Of a stretch of 64,000 nucleotides of DNA, positions 9,982-21,819 are shown one piece after another. The position numbers were made by a program, and so were the translations under genes. Below the pieces are notes generated by a model. That model saw nothing but the letters and a program-made list of their open reading frames with translations. It was not told the origin of the DNA and did no database searches. The first letter of the stretch is position 1. Every line of letters starts with the position of its first letter. The stretch comes from Acerihabitans arboris (GTDB lineage: Bacteria > Pseudomonadota > Gammaproteobacteria > Enterobacterales > Enterobacteriaceae). The stretch covers positions 372,001 through 436,000 of the forward strand of contig NZ_WUBS01000002.1 of assembly GCF_010131535.1 (NCBI RefSeq). Direction: 5' to 3'.

Positions 9982-10716
9982 TTACAGCATATACATGCCG
10001 CCGTTGACATGTATCGTTTCACCGGTAATGTATGCCGCCTCGTCAGAGGCGAAAAAAGCAACAGCACTGGCAATTTCTTTCGGCTCGCCGAGACGATTTG
10101 CCGGAATCCGGGACAAAATGTCCGCACGGTGGTCATCTGTCAACGCTTCAGTCATATCAGTCGCAATAAATCCGGGCGCTACCACGTTGACCGTAATGCC
10201 GCGCGAGGCGACTTCACGGGCCAACGATTTGCTAAAGCCGATCAAGCCGGCTTTAGCGGCGGCATAATTCGCTTGCCCGGCGTTACCCATGGAGCCTACA
10301 ACAGAACCGATGGTAATGATTCTGCCGTAACGCTTTTTCATCATCGCGCGCATTACCGCCTTGGACATGCGGAATACGGACGTCAGGTTAGTATCTAGGA
10401 TAGACTGCCATTCGTCTTCTTTCATCCGCATCAGCAGATTATCACGCGTGATACCGGCATTATTCACTAAAATATCAGCTTCGCCAAATTCTGCGCGCAT
10501 TTTCTCTAAAAGAGAATCAACAGATGCGGTGTCGGAGACATTCAATTGCAGCCCTTTGCCCTGGCTGCCCAGGTAGGCGCTGATGGCATCGGCGCCCTGT
10601 TCGCTGGTGGCGGTGCCGATTACCGTTGCGCCGCGTTCGGCCAGTAATTCAGCGATAGCGCGACCGATACCGCGGCTTGCGCCGGTGACCAGGGCGATTT
10701 TACCTTCAAAGCTCAT
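9982..10716 (-). CDS. fabG: 3-oxoacyl-ACP reductase
   Basis: NADPH-dependent reductase of the fatty acid cycle; short-chain dehydrogenase fold, 244 aa. TGASRGIG cofactor motif near the N-terminus, catalytic YAAAK, and NNAG. A longer reading frame from 10728 exists, but GGGGAA seven bases before the ATG at 10716 and the family N-terminus ([12 protein letters not shown]) favour 10716. Follows fabD by 14 bases. Confidence 0.97.
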   Translation of the reverse strand: MSFEGKIALVTGASRGIGRAIAELLAERGATVIGTATSEQGADAISAYLGSQGKGLQLNVSDTASVDSLLEKMRAEFGEADILVNNAGITRDNLLMRMKEDEWQSILDTNLTSVFRMSKAVMRAMMKKRYGRIITIGSVVGSMGNAGQANYAAAKAGLIGFSKSLAREVASRGITVNVVAPGFIATDMTEALTDDHRADILSRIPANRLGEPKEIASAVAFFASDEAAYITGETIHVNGGMYML

Positions 10717-10730
10717 TGGATTCCCCATAA

Positions 10731-11660
10731 TTATTGCCCAAGCGCCGCTGCCAGCGACGCGGGATCGTTAACCGCCGCGCCGGAAAGGTTGTCGACGATA
10801 CGTTTGGTCAAGCCGGTGAGGACTTTACCCGGCCCGACTTCCAGCATCACCTCAACCCCTTGCGCGGCAAGGTATTGAACCGTTTCCGTCCAGCGTACGG
10901 GATTATATAGCTGACGCACCAGCGCCAGGCGAATCGCGTCCGGATCCGTCTCGGGCCGCACGTCGACGTTATTCACCACCGGCACCGTGGGCGCGGAAAA
11001 TGTAATATTCTCCAGCGCCTGCGCCAGCTTATCCGCGGCGGGTTTCATTAATGCGCAATGCGACGGTACGCTGACCGGCAACGGCAGCGCGCGTTTCGCG
11101 CCGGCCGCCTTGCATGCCGCGCCGGCGCGCTCGACCGCTTCTTTATGCCCGGCGATAACCACCTGGCCGGGCGAATTGAAATTCACCGGCGAAACCACCT
11201 GCCCCTGCGCCGACTCCAGACATGCCTGCTCAATCGCCGCGTTGTCCAGGCCGATAATCGCCGACATGGCGCCCACGCCCGCGGGCACGGCTTCCTGCAT
11301 CAGCCTGCCGCGCAGCTCCACCAGCCGGGCCGACTGGGCGAAATCCAGCACGCCCGCGCAGACCAGCGCCGAGTATTCGCCCAGGCTGTGGCCGGCCAGC
11401 CATGACGGCTGTTGGCCGCCCTGCTGTTGCCAGACGCGCCAGAGGGCCACCGAGGCCGTCAGCAGCGCCGGCTGGGTTTGCCAGGTTTTATTCAGCTCTT
11501 CCGCGGGGCCTTGCTGCGCCAACTGCCAAAGATCATAGCCCAGCGCCTCGGAAGCTTCTGCGAAGGTGGCCTCAATCAACGGAAATTGCGCCGCCAGCTC
11601 TGCCAACATACCGACGGTCTGGGATCCCTGGCCCGGGAATACCATTGCCAATACTGTCAT
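10731..11660 (-). CDS. fabD: malonyl-CoA:ACP transacylase
   Basis: Transfers malonyl from CoA to ACP. 309 aa, the same as E. coli. Nucleophile serine in GHSLGEYSA at about residue 92, the PGQGSQ motif at the N-terminus and the catalytic His in SVPSHCALM. Lies between fabH and fabG with short gaps. Confidence 0.97.
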   Translation of the reverse strand: MTVLAMVFPGQGSQTVGMLAELAAQFPLIEATFAEASEALGYDLWQLAQQGPAEELNKTWQTQPALLTASVALWRVWQQQGGQQPSWLAGHSLGEYSALVCAGVLDFAQSARLVELRGRLMQEAVPAGVGAMSAIIGLDNAAIEQACLESAQGQVVSPVNFNSPGQVVIAGHKEAVERAGAACKAAGAKRALPLPVSVPSHCALMKPAADKLAQALENITFSAPTVPVVNNVDVRPETDPDAIRLALVRQLYNPVRWTETVQYLAAQGVEVMLEVGPGKVLTGLTKRIVDNLSGAAVNDPASLAAALGQ

Positions 11661-11678
11661 TTTTATGTTCCTGTTAAT

Positions 11679-12632
11679 TCAAAACCGAATCAATGCCGAA
11701 CCCCAGGTAAAGCCGCCGCCGAATGCTTCGAGCATGACCAGTTGGCCGCGCTTAATCCGGCCGTCGCGCACCGCTTCGTCCAACGCCAGCGGCACGGAAG
11801 CGGCGGAGGTATTGCCGTGGCGATCCAGGGTCACCACCACCTTATCCATGCTCATGCTCAGGCGTTTTGCCGTGGCGGTGATGATGCGCAGGTTGGCCTG
11901 GTGCGGTACCAGCCAGTCCAGCGCCGAATGATCCAACCGGTTGGCGTCCAGGGTCTCGTCGACGATATGCGCCAGCTCGGTGACCGCCACCTTAAAGACT
12001 TCATTGCCCGACATGGTCAGGAACGCCGGCGCCGTCGGGTCAATACGGTTGTGGTACGGCAGGGTCAATAAATTGCCGTAGCGCCCGTCCGCGTGTAAAT
12101 GGGTCGAAAGAATACCCGGTTCCTCGGAGCGCCCCAGCAGCACGGCGCCCGCGCCATCGCCGAACAGGATAAGCGTACCGCGATCGGTGGGATCCAACGT
12201 GCGGCTCAACGTATCGGAGCCGATCACCAGGGCATAGTCCACCGCGCCGTGTTTAACATACTGATCCGCCACGCTCAGGGCGTAGGCAAAACCGGCGCAG
12301 GCCGCCGCCATGTCAAAGGAGATGGCGTCCCGGATGCCCAAATGCTGCTGGATTTCGCACGCCGAGCTGGGAAAGGCGTTGCTTGAGGAGGTGGTGGCGA
12401 CAATAATAAGGCCAATCTTATCCCCCTCGACGCCGGCCATTTCCAGCGCGCGCTGCGCGGCGGCGAAACCCATGGTGGAGACGGTCTCGTCCGCGCCGGC
12501 GATACGACGCTCACGAATGCCGGTGCGCGTCACGATCCATTCGTCGGAGGTGTCCACCATTTTTTCCAGGTCAGCATTCGACCTTACTTGTGCCGGCAGG
12601 AAACTGCCGGTACCGAGAATCTTTGTATACAT
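11679..12632 (-). CDS. fabH: 3-oxoacyl-ACP synthase III (KAS III)
   Basis: Initiates fatty acid synthesis by condensing acetyl-CoA with malonyl-ACP. 317 aa, as in E. coli. Catalytic Cys in [11 protein letters not shown] (about residue 112), His in VPHQANLRI, and Asn in the RHGNTSAAS loop. Six bases separate it from plsX. Confidence 0.97.
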   Translation of the reverse strand: MYTKILGTGSFLPAQVRSNADLEKMVDTSDEWIVTRTGIRERRIAGADETVSTMGFAAAQRALEMAGVEGDKIGLIIVATTSSSNAFPSSACEIQQHLGIRDAISFDMAAACAGFAYALSVADQYVKHGAVDYALVIGSDTLSRTLDPTDRGTLILFGDGAGAVLLGRSEEPGILSTHLHADGRYGNLLTLPYHNRIDPTAPAFLTMSGNEVFKVAVTELAHIVDETLDANRLDHSALDWLVPHQANLRIITATAKRLSMSMDKVVVTLDRHGNTSAASVPLALDEAVRDGRIKRGQLVMLEAFGGGFTWGSALIRF

Positions 12633-12638
12633 GTACGC

Positions 12639-13673
12639 TTAATCACTCTTGGGTAATACCGCATCAAGGCGAGCGGCGATCCGCTCGGGAATCTGCCGCT
12701 CCACCGCTTGCATTGCCTGTTCGATAGCGACGGCAAACGCGCGCTGATTCGCCGCCCCGTGGCTTTTGACAACCGTGCCACGCAAACCTAACAGACAAGC
12801 GCCATTATACTGGTCGGGATTGAGATGGCCGAATTGGCGTGCGAGGCGTTTTTTCACCCAGCGCTTAATTAATTTCATCAGCCAACCCTGCCTGCCGCCG
12901 TCCCCTGAGGATTTAAGCAAAGACAGAAAAAGTCTTATCACCCCTTCCATGGTCTTTAATGTGACGTTGCCGACAAACCCATCACAGACCAGCACATCGG
13001 TCTTCCCTGTCAGCAACTCGTTGGCTTCAAGATAACCTATATAGTTGATTGACGGAATACTTCTGAGCAACGCCGCGGCCTGGTGGATATTATCCAGACC
13101 CTTGGTCTCTTCCTCGCCGATATTAAGCAGCGCCACCCGCGGGTTATTCACACCCACTATTTCTTCCGCCATGACCGCGCCCATAATGGCGAACTGGGCC
13201 AGCATCGCGCCGTCGCATTCCACGTTGGCGCCCAGGTCGAGCACCACGGTCTTGCCCTGCTGCCGGTGCGGCAACACGGTCATCAACGCCGGACGCTCAA
13301 TCCCGTTCAGCGGCTTTATCAACATTTTCGCCAATCCCATCAGCGCGCCGGTATTGCCGGCGCTGACACAGGCCTGGGCCTTCCCGTCCTTGATCAGCTC
13401 AAGCATGATACGCATCGAGGTACCACGGCTGGCCCTGATGGCCTGGGAAGGTTTGGCGTCACTGGCAATAACAGATTCGGCGGGGACAACCGTCAATCGC
13501 TCAAGCAGAACGGAATCAGTTTTTACCAGTAAAGGATTTATCGCAGCGGGGCTGCCGACAAGCAGCAATTCTAATTGCGGATGATAAGCCAGTGCCTGCA
13601 ATGCAGCAGGCACTGTCACGGCGGGACCGAAATCTCCGCCCATAGCATCTAACGCCAGGGTCAGACGTATCAA
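12639..13673 (-). CDS. plsX: phosphate acyltransferase PlsX
   Basis: Makes acyl-phosphate from acyl-ACP for phospholipid synthesis. 344 aa (356 in E. coli). N-terminal [11 protein letters not shown] motif, [12 protein letters not shown] and the [10 protein letters not shown] block are diagnostic. It lies 15 bases after rpmF, the conserved link between ribosome and lipid genes. Confidence 0.95.
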   Translation of the reverse strand: MIRLTLALDAMGGDFGPAVTVPAALQALAYHPQLELLLVGSPAAINPLLVKTDSVLLERLTVVPAESVIASDAKPSQAIRASRGTSMRIMLELIKDGKAQACVSAGNTGALMGLAKMLIKPLNGIERPALMTVLPHRQQGKTVVLDLGANVECDGAMLAQFAIMGAVMAEEIVGVNNPRVALLNIGEEETKGLDNIHQAAALLRSIPSINYIGYLEANELLTGKTDVLVCDGFVGNVTLKTMEGVIRLFLSLLKSSGDGGRQGWLMKLIKRWVKKRLARQFGHLNPDQYNGACLLGLRGTVVKSHGAANQRAFAVAIEQAMQAVERQIPERIAARLDAVLPKSD

Positions 13674-13688
13674 TGTATCGCCTTAAAA

Positions 13689-13859
13689 TTACTTGGCGAT
13701 AACTTTGCGACCGCGGTAGAAACCGTCGGCAGTGATGTGGTGACGCAGGTGGGTTTCACCGGAGACTTTGTCCACTGATACGGTAGAGGTGGTCAGCGCG
13801 TCATGAGAACGGCGCATACCACGGGTAGAACGGGTGGGTTTATTCTGTTGTACGGCCAT
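13689..13859 (-). CDS. rpmF: 50S ribosomal protein L32
   Basis: 56-aa ribosomal protein (57 in E. coli). It begins [20 protein letters not shown] and ends GRKVIAK. Basic and nearly identical to the enterobacterial L32. Starts 16 bases after the yceD stop and is cotranscribed with it and plsX. Confidence 0.97.
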   Translation of the reverse strand: MAVQQNKPTRSTRGMRRSHDALTTSTVSVDKVSGETHLRHHITADGFYRGRKVIAK

Positions 13860-13875
13860 GGACCTTACTCCTTAA

Positions 13876-14397
13876 TTACTTTCGCTTTAAACTGGCTAAT
13901 ACGGAAAACGGGTTAGGTTTTTCAACCTCGGACGGCAATTTGCCGAATACCTGTTCCGCTTCGGACACTTCACAGTGTTCAGTATCATGAACCGGGGCGA
14001 TTGGCAGCGAAAGAATAACTTCATCTTCAATCATTGCCAACAGGTCTATCTCGCCGAACCCATCGACATAAACCGCTTCGTACGCTTCCGGCAATGCCTC
14101 AGCCTGTTCGTCGGTGACGACCGGGCTGAAACAAAATGTCGTGTGTACCTGATGCGCGAACGGCTGGCTGCAGCGCTGGCACATCAGCGTCACCGCTACG
14201 TCCGCGCTACCGTCGATCACCGCCAGGCGTTGATTATCAATATTAAATGACAACGACGCCTGAACATCACTATCCACACTTACCACGGATTCGGCAATAC
14301 GCTTTACCTGCTCAGGGGCATAGACACCAGCATAGTCCAGGCGTTTCTGTGCAGTACGGGCCGCATCAATGGTCAGGGGTAATTTTACCTTTTGCAT
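13876..14397 (-). CDS. yceD: YceD (DUF177) protein
   Basis: 173-aa DUF177 protein, always paired with rpmF; linked in some bacteria and chloroplasts to 23S rRNA accumulation. It contains a CQRC cysteine pair (CQRCSQPF) and an acidic middle region. First gene of the rpmF-plsX-fab operon; the promoter must lie in the 140 bases before yceF, which is divergent. Confidence 0.9.
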   Translation of the reverse strand: MQKVKLPLTIDAARTAQKRLDYAGVYAPEQVKRIAESVVSVDSDVQASLSFNIDNQRLAVIDGSADVAVTLMCQRCSQPFAHQVHTTFCFSPVVTDEQAEALPEAYEAVYVDGFGEIDLLAMIEDEVILSLPIAPVHDTEHCEVSEAEQVFGKLPSEVEKPNPFSVLASLKRK

Positions 14398-14537
14398 AGG
14401 GCGCGCATATTAACTTTGTAACGACATAGAGTCAAAGAAAAAGGCCACATTTACCCGCCTTTCATCAATATTCGCTTCCGAAGCGGCGAACAGTTTAAAA
14501 TGACGCACGGAAATACGCCATCGTTGGATGAAAAAAT

Positions 14538-15128
14538 ATGTGCAAAATTGTTTTGGCCTCCTCGTCGCCCTTTCGGCGGACTTTAATGGAAAAATTAACC
14601 CTGCCCTTTATTGCCGTCGCGCCGGATATAGACGAAACGCCCCTGGCGAACGAATCCGCCGACGCCATGGTGCTGCGCCTGGCCGAGGGCAAGGCCCGCG
14701 CGTTGGCCGGCCGTTACCCCGACCATCTGATTATCGGTTCCGATCAGTGTTGCGTGTTGGCGGGCCGCATCACCGGCAAACCGCATACGCGGGAAAACGC
14801 CGTCGGCCAGTTGCGGCAAGCCAGCGGCCGGCGCGTGACGTTTTATACCGGACTGGTGCTGCTTAACAGCCTGACGGGCGCGACCCAGCGGACGGTAGAG
14901 CCGTTTTACGTCACTTTTCGCACGCTGACCGACCGGGAAATAGCGGGCTACGTGGCGCTGGACCAGCCGCTGGGCAGCGCGGGCAGCTTCAAGAGCGAAG
15001 GCCTGGGCATCAGCTTGTTCGACGCCCTTGAGGGGCGCGACCCCAATGCGTTAATCGGCCTGCCCCTGATGGCGCTGGGCGCGATGCTGCGCAACGAGGG
15101 GGTTAACCCCCTGCTGCGCAACCCATAG
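14538..15128 (+). CDS. yceF: YceF, Maf-family nucleotide pyrophosphatase
   Basis: Maf/HAM1-fold pyrophosphatase; the E. coli YceF subfamily hydrolyses m7GTP, so it is a house-cleaning enzyme for modified nucleotides. 196 aa. N-terminal [15 protein letters not shown] substrate loop, PDIDE and GSDQCCV motifs. Convergent with rluC and divergent from yceD. Confidence 0.93.
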   Translation: MCKIVLASSSPFRRTLMEKLTLPFIAVAPDIDETPLANESADAMVLRLAEGKARALAGRYPDHLIIGSDQCCVLAGRITGKPHTRENAVGQLRQASGRRVTFYTGLVLLNSLTGATQRTVEPFYVTFRTLTDREIAGYVALDQPLGSAGSFKSEGLGISLFDALEGRDPNALIGLPLMALGAMLRNEGVNPLLRNP

Positions 15129-15200
15129 CGCTATTCTGATAATGCGGCCCGAATATAGCCTGACATCACTGCTTGGCAATGCGGCCCCGTGCGCCCGGCT

Positions 15201-16157
15201 TTATTTATCGTTGGCGCGCAGATACGCCAGGCAGTGGCGCAACGCCTTGTCCAGCGGCGCTTCGATCCGCATGGTCTCGCCGGTGTCCGGATGCTCGAAA
15301 CGCAAGGCGGCGGCGTGCAAAAACAACCGGTGCAGGCCCGACCCCTTGAGCTGCTGATCAAACTGTGCGTCGCCGTAGCGATCGTCAAAGGCAATCGGAT
15401 GACCGGCATACTGGGCATGGACGCGTATCTGGTGGGTACGGCCGGTGACCGGGCTGGCTTTCACCAGCGTGGCATGGACAAAACGCTCTTCCACCTTAAA
15501 GCGCGTTTCCGAAGGTTTGCCGTCGTTGCCCACGCGCACGATCCGCTCGCCGCTGGCGAGGATATTCTTCAGTAACGGCGCGCTGACCGACTTGGTCTGC
15601 GACGGCCATTCGCCGGCAACCAGCGCCAGGTAATCCTTTTGCATGCCTTTCATGCGCAGCTGCTCGTGCAGCAAACGCAGGGCCGAGCGTTTCTTGGCCA
15701 CCAGCAGCACCCCGGAGGTATCCCGATCCAGCCGGTGGACCAACTCCAGGAAACGGGCATCGGGACGCAGGGCGCGCAGCCCTTCGATGACGCCGAAGCT
15801 TAAGCCGCTGCCGCCATGCACCGCCGTCCCCGACGGTTTGTTTAAAATCAGCAGATGATCGTCTTCATACAATACCGCATCCGCCAGCGCCGCCACTTTA
15901 TCCAGCAGCGGCGACACGGCGGCCTGATCCGGCGCCGATTGGCGTACCGGCGGGATCCTCAACTCATCGCCGTCCAGCAGTTTGTATTCCGGCTTGACCC
16001 GTTTTTTATTGACCCGCACTTCCCCTTTTCGCACGATGCGATAAATCATGCTCTTCGGTACGCCTTTTAACCGGGTACGCAAAAAGTTGTCGATCCGCTG
16101 GCCGGCTTCATCCGCGGAAACGGTTATAAACTGTACTGCCGCATTATTTTCATTCAT
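15201..16157 (-). CDS. rluC: 23S rRNA pseudouridine synthase RluC
   Basis: Modifies uridines 955, 2504 and 2580 of 23S rRNA (E. coli numbering). 318 aa: N-terminal S4 RNA-binding domain (about 20-85), then the RluA-type catalytic domain with the Asp motif VHRLDRDTSG. An earlier ATG would add 10 residues; MNENNAAVQF at 16157 fits the family start better. Divergent from rne across a long leader, as in E. coli. Confidence 0.94.
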   Translation of the reverse strand: MNENNAAVQFITVSADEAGQRIDNFLRTRLKGVPKSMIYRIVRKGEVRVNKKRVKPEYKLLDGDELRIPPVRQSAPDQAAVSPLLDKVAALADAVLYEDDHLLILNKPSGTAVHGGSGLSFGVIEGLRALRPDARFLELVHRLDRDTSGVLLVAKKRSALRLLHEQLRMKGMQKDYLALVAGEWPSQTKSVSAPLLKNILASGERIVRVGNDGKPSETRFKVEERFVHATLVKASPVTGRTHQIRVHAQYAGHPIAFDDRYGDAQFDQQLKGSGLHRLFLHAAALRFEHPDTGETMRIEAPLDKALRHCLAYLRANDK

Positions 16158-16721
16158 GGGACGCGATTCTAAATATACCGCCAGCATAGCGCCACTCCTT
16201 TTTCTGTGCTTAACTGTGCTTTAATTGGTAAGAAAGTTTTTCGGGTGGATTTCGGCTGCGCAGCGGGCAGGCCTGGCAGGAATGTAACCATAAGTCGAAT
16301 TCTTGTTGCCAAGAGGTAATGTCGCCTTGCTATATGAGTGTCAGCGGTGGAATAATGTATTAACTTTCCGCTCTGCTCGCGTTAAAGGCGAGAAATCGTG
16401 GAATTTTCAAATTTGCCGGATTAAACATACACGCAGCAATGGCGTAAGACGTATTGATTAATCAGGCAGTTAGCGGGCTGCGGATTGCAGCTTGGCCGGC
16501 AAAAGGAATTCGTTCTGGCGACAGTTATCAGACGTGATTCCCGCTGTAAATGCGCTGTCTTTCTCTCTGAAAACAGGCTACCGAAATAATGCGCCCCTCT
16601 GCGAGCGACAACCGTGAGGTTGACGGTTTTGCGACAAGTCACGGGGCCGTCGGTTATCACCCGGTCATGCGTTTTTTTGCCCGCAGCTCTGATGCCAATG
16701 CATAAAAAAGAGTAAGTTAAG
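16158..16721 (+). promoter_or_regulatory. rluC-rne intergenic region with the rne 5' leader
   Basis: A 564-base non-coding stretch before rne. In E. coli the rne mRNA has a leader of about 360 bases whose hairpins let RNase E cleave its own message. Here the segment close to the gene contains several GC-rich inverted segments and the T-rich GCGTTTTTTTGCCCGC close to the start. The leader role is inferred from position; the exact promoter was not resolved. Confidence 0.6.
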
Positions 16722-19700
16722 ATGAAGAGAATGTTAATCAACGCAACTCAGCAAGAAGAGTTGCGGGTTGCTCTGGTAGATGGCCAGAAGCTGTACGATC
16801 TGGATATTGAAAGCCCGGGTCATGAACAGAAAAAAGCCAATATTTACAAGGGCAAAATCACCCGAATTGAACCCAGCCTTGAAGCGGCGTTTGTAGATTA
16901 CGGCGCCGAGCGTCACGGATTTCTTCCCCTGAAAGAAATTGCCCGCGAGTATTTCCCTGCCCAGTATTCTTCCCATGGCCGCCCGAATATCAAGGACGTG
17001 CTGCGGGAAGGCCAGGAAGTGATTGTTCAGGTCGATAAGGAAGAGCGCGGCAATAAAGGCGCGGCGCTCACCACCTTTATCAGCCTGGCCGGCAGTTATC
17101 TGGTCCTGATGCCGAACAATCCCCGCGCCGGCGGGATCTCCCGTCGTATCGAGGGCGACGATCGCACCGAGCTGAAGGAAGCGCTGTCTTCGCTGGAATT
17201 ACCTGACGGCATGGGCCTTATCGTCCGTACCGCCGGCGTGGGTAAATCCGCCGATGCGCTGCAGTGGGATCTGGCTTTTCGCATTAAACATTGGGAAGCG
17301 ATTAAAAAAGCCGCCGAAGGCCGCCCCGCGCCTTTCCTGATCCATCAGGAAAGCAACGTCATCGTGCGCGCCTTCCGAGACTATTTGCGTCCGGATATCG
17401 GCGAGATCCTTATCGATAACCCTAAGGTGCTCGAAAAGGCCAAAGAGCATATCGCGTCGCTGGGACGTCCTGATTTCAGCAGTAAGATAAAACTCTACAG
17501 CGGCGAAATCCCGCTGTTCAGCCATTACCAGATCGAATCGCAGATTGAATCCGCCTTCCAGCGTGAAGTGCGCCTGCCTTCCGGCGGTTCCATCGTCATC
17601 GACACCACCGAAGCGCTGACCGCCATCGATATCAACTCCGCCCGCTCCACCCGCGGCGGCGATATCGAGGAAACTGCCTTTAACACCAACCTGGAAGCCG
17701 CCGATGAAATTGCCCGCCAATTACGCCTGCGCGATTTAGGCGGCCTGATCGTCATCGACTTTATTGATATGACCCCGGTGCGCCACCAGCGTGAAGTGGA
17801 AAATTGCCTGCGTGAATCGGTGCGCCAGGATCGCGCGCGCATCCAGATCGGCCGTATCTCGCGTTTTGGTTTGCTTGAACTGTCGCGCCAGCGCCTGAGC
17901 CCGTCGTTAGGCGAATCCAGTCACCATGTGTGCCCGCGCTGCGGCGGCACCGGCACCATTCGTGATAACGAATCGCTGTCGCTGTCTATTTTGCGCCTGA
18001 TTGAAGAAGAGGCGTTGAAAGAAAACACTCACGAAGTCCATGCCATCGTGCCGGTGCAGATCGCCTCTTACCTGCTCAATGAAAAGCGTGATTCGGTCAA
18101 TGCCATCGAACGCCGCCAGGGCGGCGTGCGGGCCATTATCGTGCCGCACGATCAAATGCAAACCCCGCATTATGCGGTGCTGCGCGTGCGCAAGGGCGAA
18201 GAAGCGCCGACCCTGAGCTATTTGCTGCCGCAGTTGCACGAAGCGGAAATGGCCCAACCTTCCGAAGAGCCGGCGGCCGAACGTAAGCTGCCGGAGCAAC
18301 CCGCGCTGGCCGCGTTTGTCATGCCGGATTCGCCGCCGATGTCTCCTGAGCCGATCGCTGAGGAAACAGCGCCCGCCGCCCGGGTCATCGCCGCCAAGGT
18401 CGTGGTCAAACCCGCGAAACCCGCCGAGCCGGCTAGCGCCGGATTATTCAGCCGCGCGGTGAACCGTCTGAAGAGCTGGTTCAGCGACCCTGAAGAAGAT
18501 ACATCGGTAAAAACCGCCGAGCCGGCGCAACCGAAAGCCGTAGAGACGCCGGTCGAAGCGGCCGAGGCGCCACGCCGTCAGCAGCAGGATCGCCGGGGAC
18601 AGCGCCGCCAGAATGTTCGCCGCGATCGTAACGGCGAGCGCGGCGGCGAGCGCGAACAGCGCGCCCCGCAGGAAGGACGCCAGCCGCGCGAGGCCCGTGA
18701 GCCGAGGGAACCCCGCGAGCGTCGCGAGCCCCGTGACGATCTGCGTAAAGGCAAACGCCAGAACGCGCCGGTCGAGACCGAGGCGCTTAATGCCGATATC
18801 ATTGAGAAACCACAGCTTGATGAAGAGCAGCCGCAGCGTCGCGAACCCCGCGCCGATCGTCCGCGTCGTCGCCAGGAAGACAAACGTCAGCAGCAGGAAA
18901 CCGCGCCCCTGCCGGCCGAGGTGGTTGATGTCATTGAGCCTGAAACGCAGGAACTTGCCGAGTCGGTTATTGATGAAGATAAACCCACCCCGGTGGTGCC
19001 GCGTCGCCAACGTCGCAACCTGACCCAGAAAGTCCGGGTTAGCGACGAACCGTCCACCGGCACGCAGGTGGCGACAGTCGCCGATACGGCGCGGGAAGAC
19101 AACGCCCCGCATCCCGCCGCTATGTTCCAAACCGAAGACGCCCCGGCGCCTGAGGGGCTGGACAACCCGGCGCAGGAAGGCCGCAACGGCAGTGAAGCGG
19201 GCCTGCCCCGTCGTTCGCGCCGTTCGCCGCGTCATCTGCGGGTCAGCGGACAGCGTCGTCGCCGTTATCGTGACGAACGCTACCTTGGTCAGTCGCCGAT
19301 GCCGTTAAGCAACGCGGTGGCCTCGCCCGAGATGGCCTCCGGCAAAGTCTGGATCAGCTACCCCATTACCCCGGTGGAGCGTTTCGAGCAAAATCCGGCG
19401 CCGGTGAGTGAACTGCCGGAGCCCGCTGCGGCCGTTGCTGAAAACGTGACGCAACTGCCGACTGCTGCGGATGATGCCGTCGACAGCGCGGCGCGCGTCG
19501 GCGATCACACCCGCGATAGCGCAGCGGCAGAGTCCCACGCCAGCCCGGCAGCTGAACCTATCGCCGGGGATAACGGCGCAACGCTCGCCGATGCCCTGGC
19601 GCAGCAGGACCTTCCCGCCGCGACCCTGGTGCCGGTGGAACCGACGCCGGTCCAACAGGCGGCCGCCGATCGGGTGCCTGACGTCGTGAACCCGGAAGAC

Positions 19701-20498
19701 CGGCACATGGCGCAGGATATCCTGGCCAAGGCCAAACCGGCCGCGGCTGTCACAGGCGAGGCCTCCGCCGTTGCGGCCAGGCCGGCCGATAGCGCGCAGC
19801 CCGCCGCCCCGACCGGGAGTTCATCCGCCGTTGCCGCAATGCCTGCCGAAAGCGCCTCGTTTGCAACGCTTGCCCGGGAAACACCCGCCGAACGCCAGCC
19901 GGAACTTCAGCAACCGGCAAGCGCGACGCCGGCGACTGCCGAGAGCCAACCGGCGATAGTCCTGCTTTCCGACGACATCATCGCCGCATTGCAGATATCG
20001 CGCCTGGCGCAACCGGCGCCGAAGCCAACCTCGCCTGCCGCCGAAACGCAACCGGCGCCGGAGCCAACCTCCCCTGCCGCCGAAACGCAACCGGCGCCGG
20101 AGCCAACCTCCCCTGCCGCCGAAACGCAACCGGCGCCGGAGCCAACCGCGCCTGCCGCCGAAACGCAACCGGCGCCGGAGCCAACCGCGCCGGAAGCCGA
20201 TACGCAACCGGCGCCGGTAGCCGACGCCGAACCGCTGCCAGCCCCGGCGTCCACGGCGGCTGAAAAACCGGACGATCGGCGGACTAATGCCGATGAGGCG
20301 CAAACGCGCCTTGGCCAGCATGTCAGCGCGCCGATGACCAAGGCCCCCGCGCCGGTCTACATTCCGGCGCCGGAGCCTGTCAAGGAGTGGCATCGTCCGG
20401 AATACCGGTTTGAGGGACGTGGATCGGCCGGGGGCCATGCGGCCGCCAACCAGGCCGCCGCGCCGGCAACCCGGCCCACGCCCGAAGACGAAGACTGA
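16722..20498 (+). CDS. rne: ribonuclease E, long C-terminal form
   Basis: Essential endoribonuclease and scaffold of the RNA degradosome at the inner membrane. 1258 aa, about 200 more than E. coli (1061). The N-terminal half (about 1-530) is highly conserved: S1 domain, metal-binding aspartates in AIDINSARS and VIDFIDMT, and the Zn-link CPRCGG. The C-terminal half is disordered: amphipathic membrane anchor [15 protein letters not shown] at about 571-585, an Arg-rich RNA-binding segment (about 615-680), the conserved [15 protein letters not shown] block (about 830), a 13-residue tandem repeat (about 1097-1163) and the PNPase-binding tail starting at [13 protein letters not shown]. The extra length lies in the disordered half. 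Confidence 0.97.
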   Translation: MKRMLINATQQEELRVALVDGQKLYDLDIESPGHEQKKANIYKGKITRIEPSLEAAFVDYGAERHGFLPLKEIAREYFPAQYSSHGRPNIKDVLREGQEVIVQVDKEERGNKGAALTTFISLAGSYLVLMPNNPRAGGISRRIEGDDRTELKEALSSLELPDGMGLIVRTAGVGKSADALQWDLAFRIKHWEAIKKAAEGRPAPFLIHQESNVIVRAFRDYLRPDIGEILIDNPKVLEKAKEHIASLGRPDFSSKIKLYSGEIPLFSHYQIESQIESAFQREVRLPSGGSIVIDTTEALTAIDINSARSTRGGDIEETAFNTNLEAADEIARQLRLRDLGGLIVIDFIDMTPVRHQREVENCLRESVRQDRARIQIGRISRFGLLELSRQRLSPSLGESSHHVCPRCGGTGTIRDNESLSLSILRLIEEEALKENTHEVHAIVPVQIASYLLNEKRDSVNAIERRQGGVRAIIVPHDQMQTPHYAVLRVRKGEEAPTLSYLLPQLHEAEMAQPSEEPAAERKLPEQPALAAFVMPDSPPMSPEPIAEETAPAARVIAAKVVVKPAKPAEPASAGLFSRAVNRLKSWFSDPEEDTSVKTAEPAQPKAVETPVEAAEAPRRQQQDRRGQRRQNVRRDRNGERGGEREQRAPQEGRQPREAREPREPRERREPRDDLRKGKRQNAPVETEALNADIIEKPQLDEEQPQRREPRADRPRRRQEDKRQQQETAPLPAEVVDVIEPETQELAESVIDEDKPTPVVPRRQRRNLTQKVRVSDEPSTGTQVATVADTAREDNAPHPAAMFQTEDAPAPEGLDNPAQEGRNGSEAGLPRRSRRSPRHLRVSGQRRRRYRDERYLGQSPMPLSNAVASPEMASGKVWISYPITPVERFEQNPAPVSELPEPAAAVAENVTQLPTAADDAVDSAARVGDHTRDSAAAESHASPAAEPIAGDNGATLADALAQQDLPAATLVPVEPTPVQQAAADRVPDVVNPEDRHMAQDILAKAKPAAAVTGEASAVAARPADSAQPAAPTGSSSAVAAMPAESASFATLARETPAERQPELQQPASATPATAESQPAIVLLSDDIIAALQISRLAQPAPKPTSPAAETQPAPEPTSPAAETQPAPEPTSPAAETQPAPEPTAPAAETQPAPEPTAPEADTQPAPVADAEPLPAPASTAAEKPDDRRTNADEAQTRLGQHVSAPMTKAPAPVYIPAPEPVKEWHRPEYRFEGRGSAGGHAAANQAAAPATRPTPEDED
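20010..20216 (+). repeat. 39-bp in-frame tandem repeat in rne
   Basis: Five full units and a partial sixth (period 39 bp, starts at 20010, 20049, 20088, 20127, 20166 and 20205). Each encodes a variant of [13 protein letters not shown]. Units are nearly identical in DNA, which implies recent expansion by slippage or recombination. Confidence 0.95.
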
Positions 20499-20510
20499 TA
20501 TTGCCTGACA

Positions 20511-20533
20511 AACCCGCTTCGGCGGGTTTTTTT
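20511..20533 (+). terminator. intrinsic terminator of rne
   Basis: Stem AACCCGC, tetraloop TTCG, stem GCGGGTT, then a T-run. It starts 13 bases after the rne stop. Confidence 0.93.
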
Positions 20534-20629
20534 ATGATGCATCTTCCGCATGATATGCTTATTCTTATACCCCGCCGTTAATCTGACCCTGATCCGTTTT
20601 GTCCGTACCCAATAGCCGGAGCGTTATCC

Positions 20630-21676
20630 ATGACCGCACAGCCCACAGAACTCACCATCCGCCGTCCCGACGACTGGCACCTGCATTTACGCGACGACGA
20701 TATGCTGCGTACCGTATTACCCTATACCAGCAGCGTCTTTGCCCGGGCGATCGTGATGCCCAATCTGACGCCGCCGATCGTCTCCATGGAACAGGCCGTC
20801 GCCTACCGCGAGCGGATCCTGGCGGCGTTACCCGCCGGCCACCGCTTCCAGCCGCTGATGACCTGCTATCTCACCGATACGCTGGATAAAACGCAGCTGG
20901 TTGAGGGGTTCGCGCAGAGCATATTTACCGCGGCGAAATTATATCCGGCCAATGCCACCACCAACTCCAGCCACGGCGTGACCAGCATCACCGGTATTTA
21001 TCCCCTGCTCGGCGCCATGGCGGAGATCGGCATGCCGCTGCTGATCCACGGCGAGGTCACGGCGGCGGAGATCGATATCTTCGATCGTGAGGCGCGTTTT
21101 ATCGAACAGGTCCTGGAGCCGGTCCGCGCCCGGTTCCCCACGCTGAAAATTGTCCTGGAACATATCACCACCCGGGAAGCCGCCCAGTATGTGCTGGCCG
21201 CGGACCGCAATCTGGCGGCGACCATCACGCCGCAGCATCTGATGTTTAATCGCAATCATATGCTGGTGGGCGGCGTTCGCCCGCATCTATACTGCCTGCC
21301 GATCCTGAAACGCAACACGCATCAGGCGGCGCTGCGCGCGGCCGTTGCCAGCGGCTGCGATCGTCTTTTCCTGGGCACCGACTCGGCTCCCCACGGCCGT
21401 AACCGCAAGGAGTCCGACTGCGGCTGCGCGGGCGTGTTTAATGCGCCCAACGTCCTGGCCGCGTATGCCGCGGTATTTGAAGAAATCGGCGCCCTGGCGC
21501 ATTTTGAAGCCTTTTGCTCGCTTAACGGCCCGCGTTTTTACGGCTTGCCGATCAATGAGGCGGTCATTACCCTGCGCCGCAGCCCGCTGGCGCAGCCGGA
21601 AAGCATTGCCCTTGGGGACGACACCCTGGTGCCTTTCCTGGCCGGACAGGTGTTGAACTGGTCGGTTGACGCCTGA
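20630..21676 (+). CDS. pyrC: dihydroorotase
   Basis: Third enzyme of de novo pyrimidine synthesis; cyclises carbamoyl-aspartate to dihydroorotate. 348 aa (E. coli 348). Metal ligands in [13 protein letters not shown], a carboxylated Lys candidate in [12 protein letters not shown], and the catalytic Asp in GTDSAPHGR. Class II bacterial type. No clear PurR box was found in the short upstream region. Confidence 0.96.
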   Translation: MTAQPTELTIRRPDDWHLHLRDDDMLRTVLPYTSSVFARAIVMPNLTPPIVSMEQAVAYRERILAALPAGHRFQPLMTCYLTDTLDKTQLVEGFAQSIFTAAKLYPANATTNSSHGVTSITGIYPLLGAMAEIGMPLLIHGEVTAAEIDIFDREARFIEQVLEPVRARFPTLKIVLEHITTREAAQYVLAADRNLAATITPQHLMFNRNHMLVGGVRPHLYCLPILKRNTHQAALRAAVASGCDRLFLGTDSAPHGRNRKESDCGCAGVFNAPNVLAAYAAVFEEIGALAHFEAFCSLNGPRFYGLPINEAVITLRRSPLAQPESIALGDDTLVPFLAGQVLNWSVDA

Positions 21677-21780
21677 CGGCGGGATTTGGCATGCCGGGCG
21701 TGGGAAAGGCGGGACCGGGGATAATGACTATGCGCCGTTGAATAAAAATAGCGTTGCCGCTTGCACTCCTGCTGGCGACA

Positions 21781-21796
21781 CTGTATAAATAAACAG
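21781..21796. promoter_or_regulatory. LexA (SOS) box of dinI
   Basis: CTGTATAAATAAACAG fits the LexA consensus CTGT-N8-ACAG exactly and lies just upstream of dinI, as in E. coli. Confidence 0.93.
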
Positions 21797-21819
21797 GCAT
21801 TGATACTATGAGAAAAAAT

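Noticed and set aside
16421-16741. 106-codon minus-strand frame in the rne leader
   Set aside because: Lies in a region expected to be untranslated leader and overlaps the rne start; no family.
20010-20216. Regular 39-bp repeats as a CRISPR array
   Set aside because: Repeats are contiguous, in frame within rne, and have no spacers; no cas genes are in the window.
19821-20438. Gly/Arg-rich frame opposite the rne repeat
   Set aside because: Its low-complexity sequence is the reverse complement of the Ala/Pro-rich repeat; not an independent gene.
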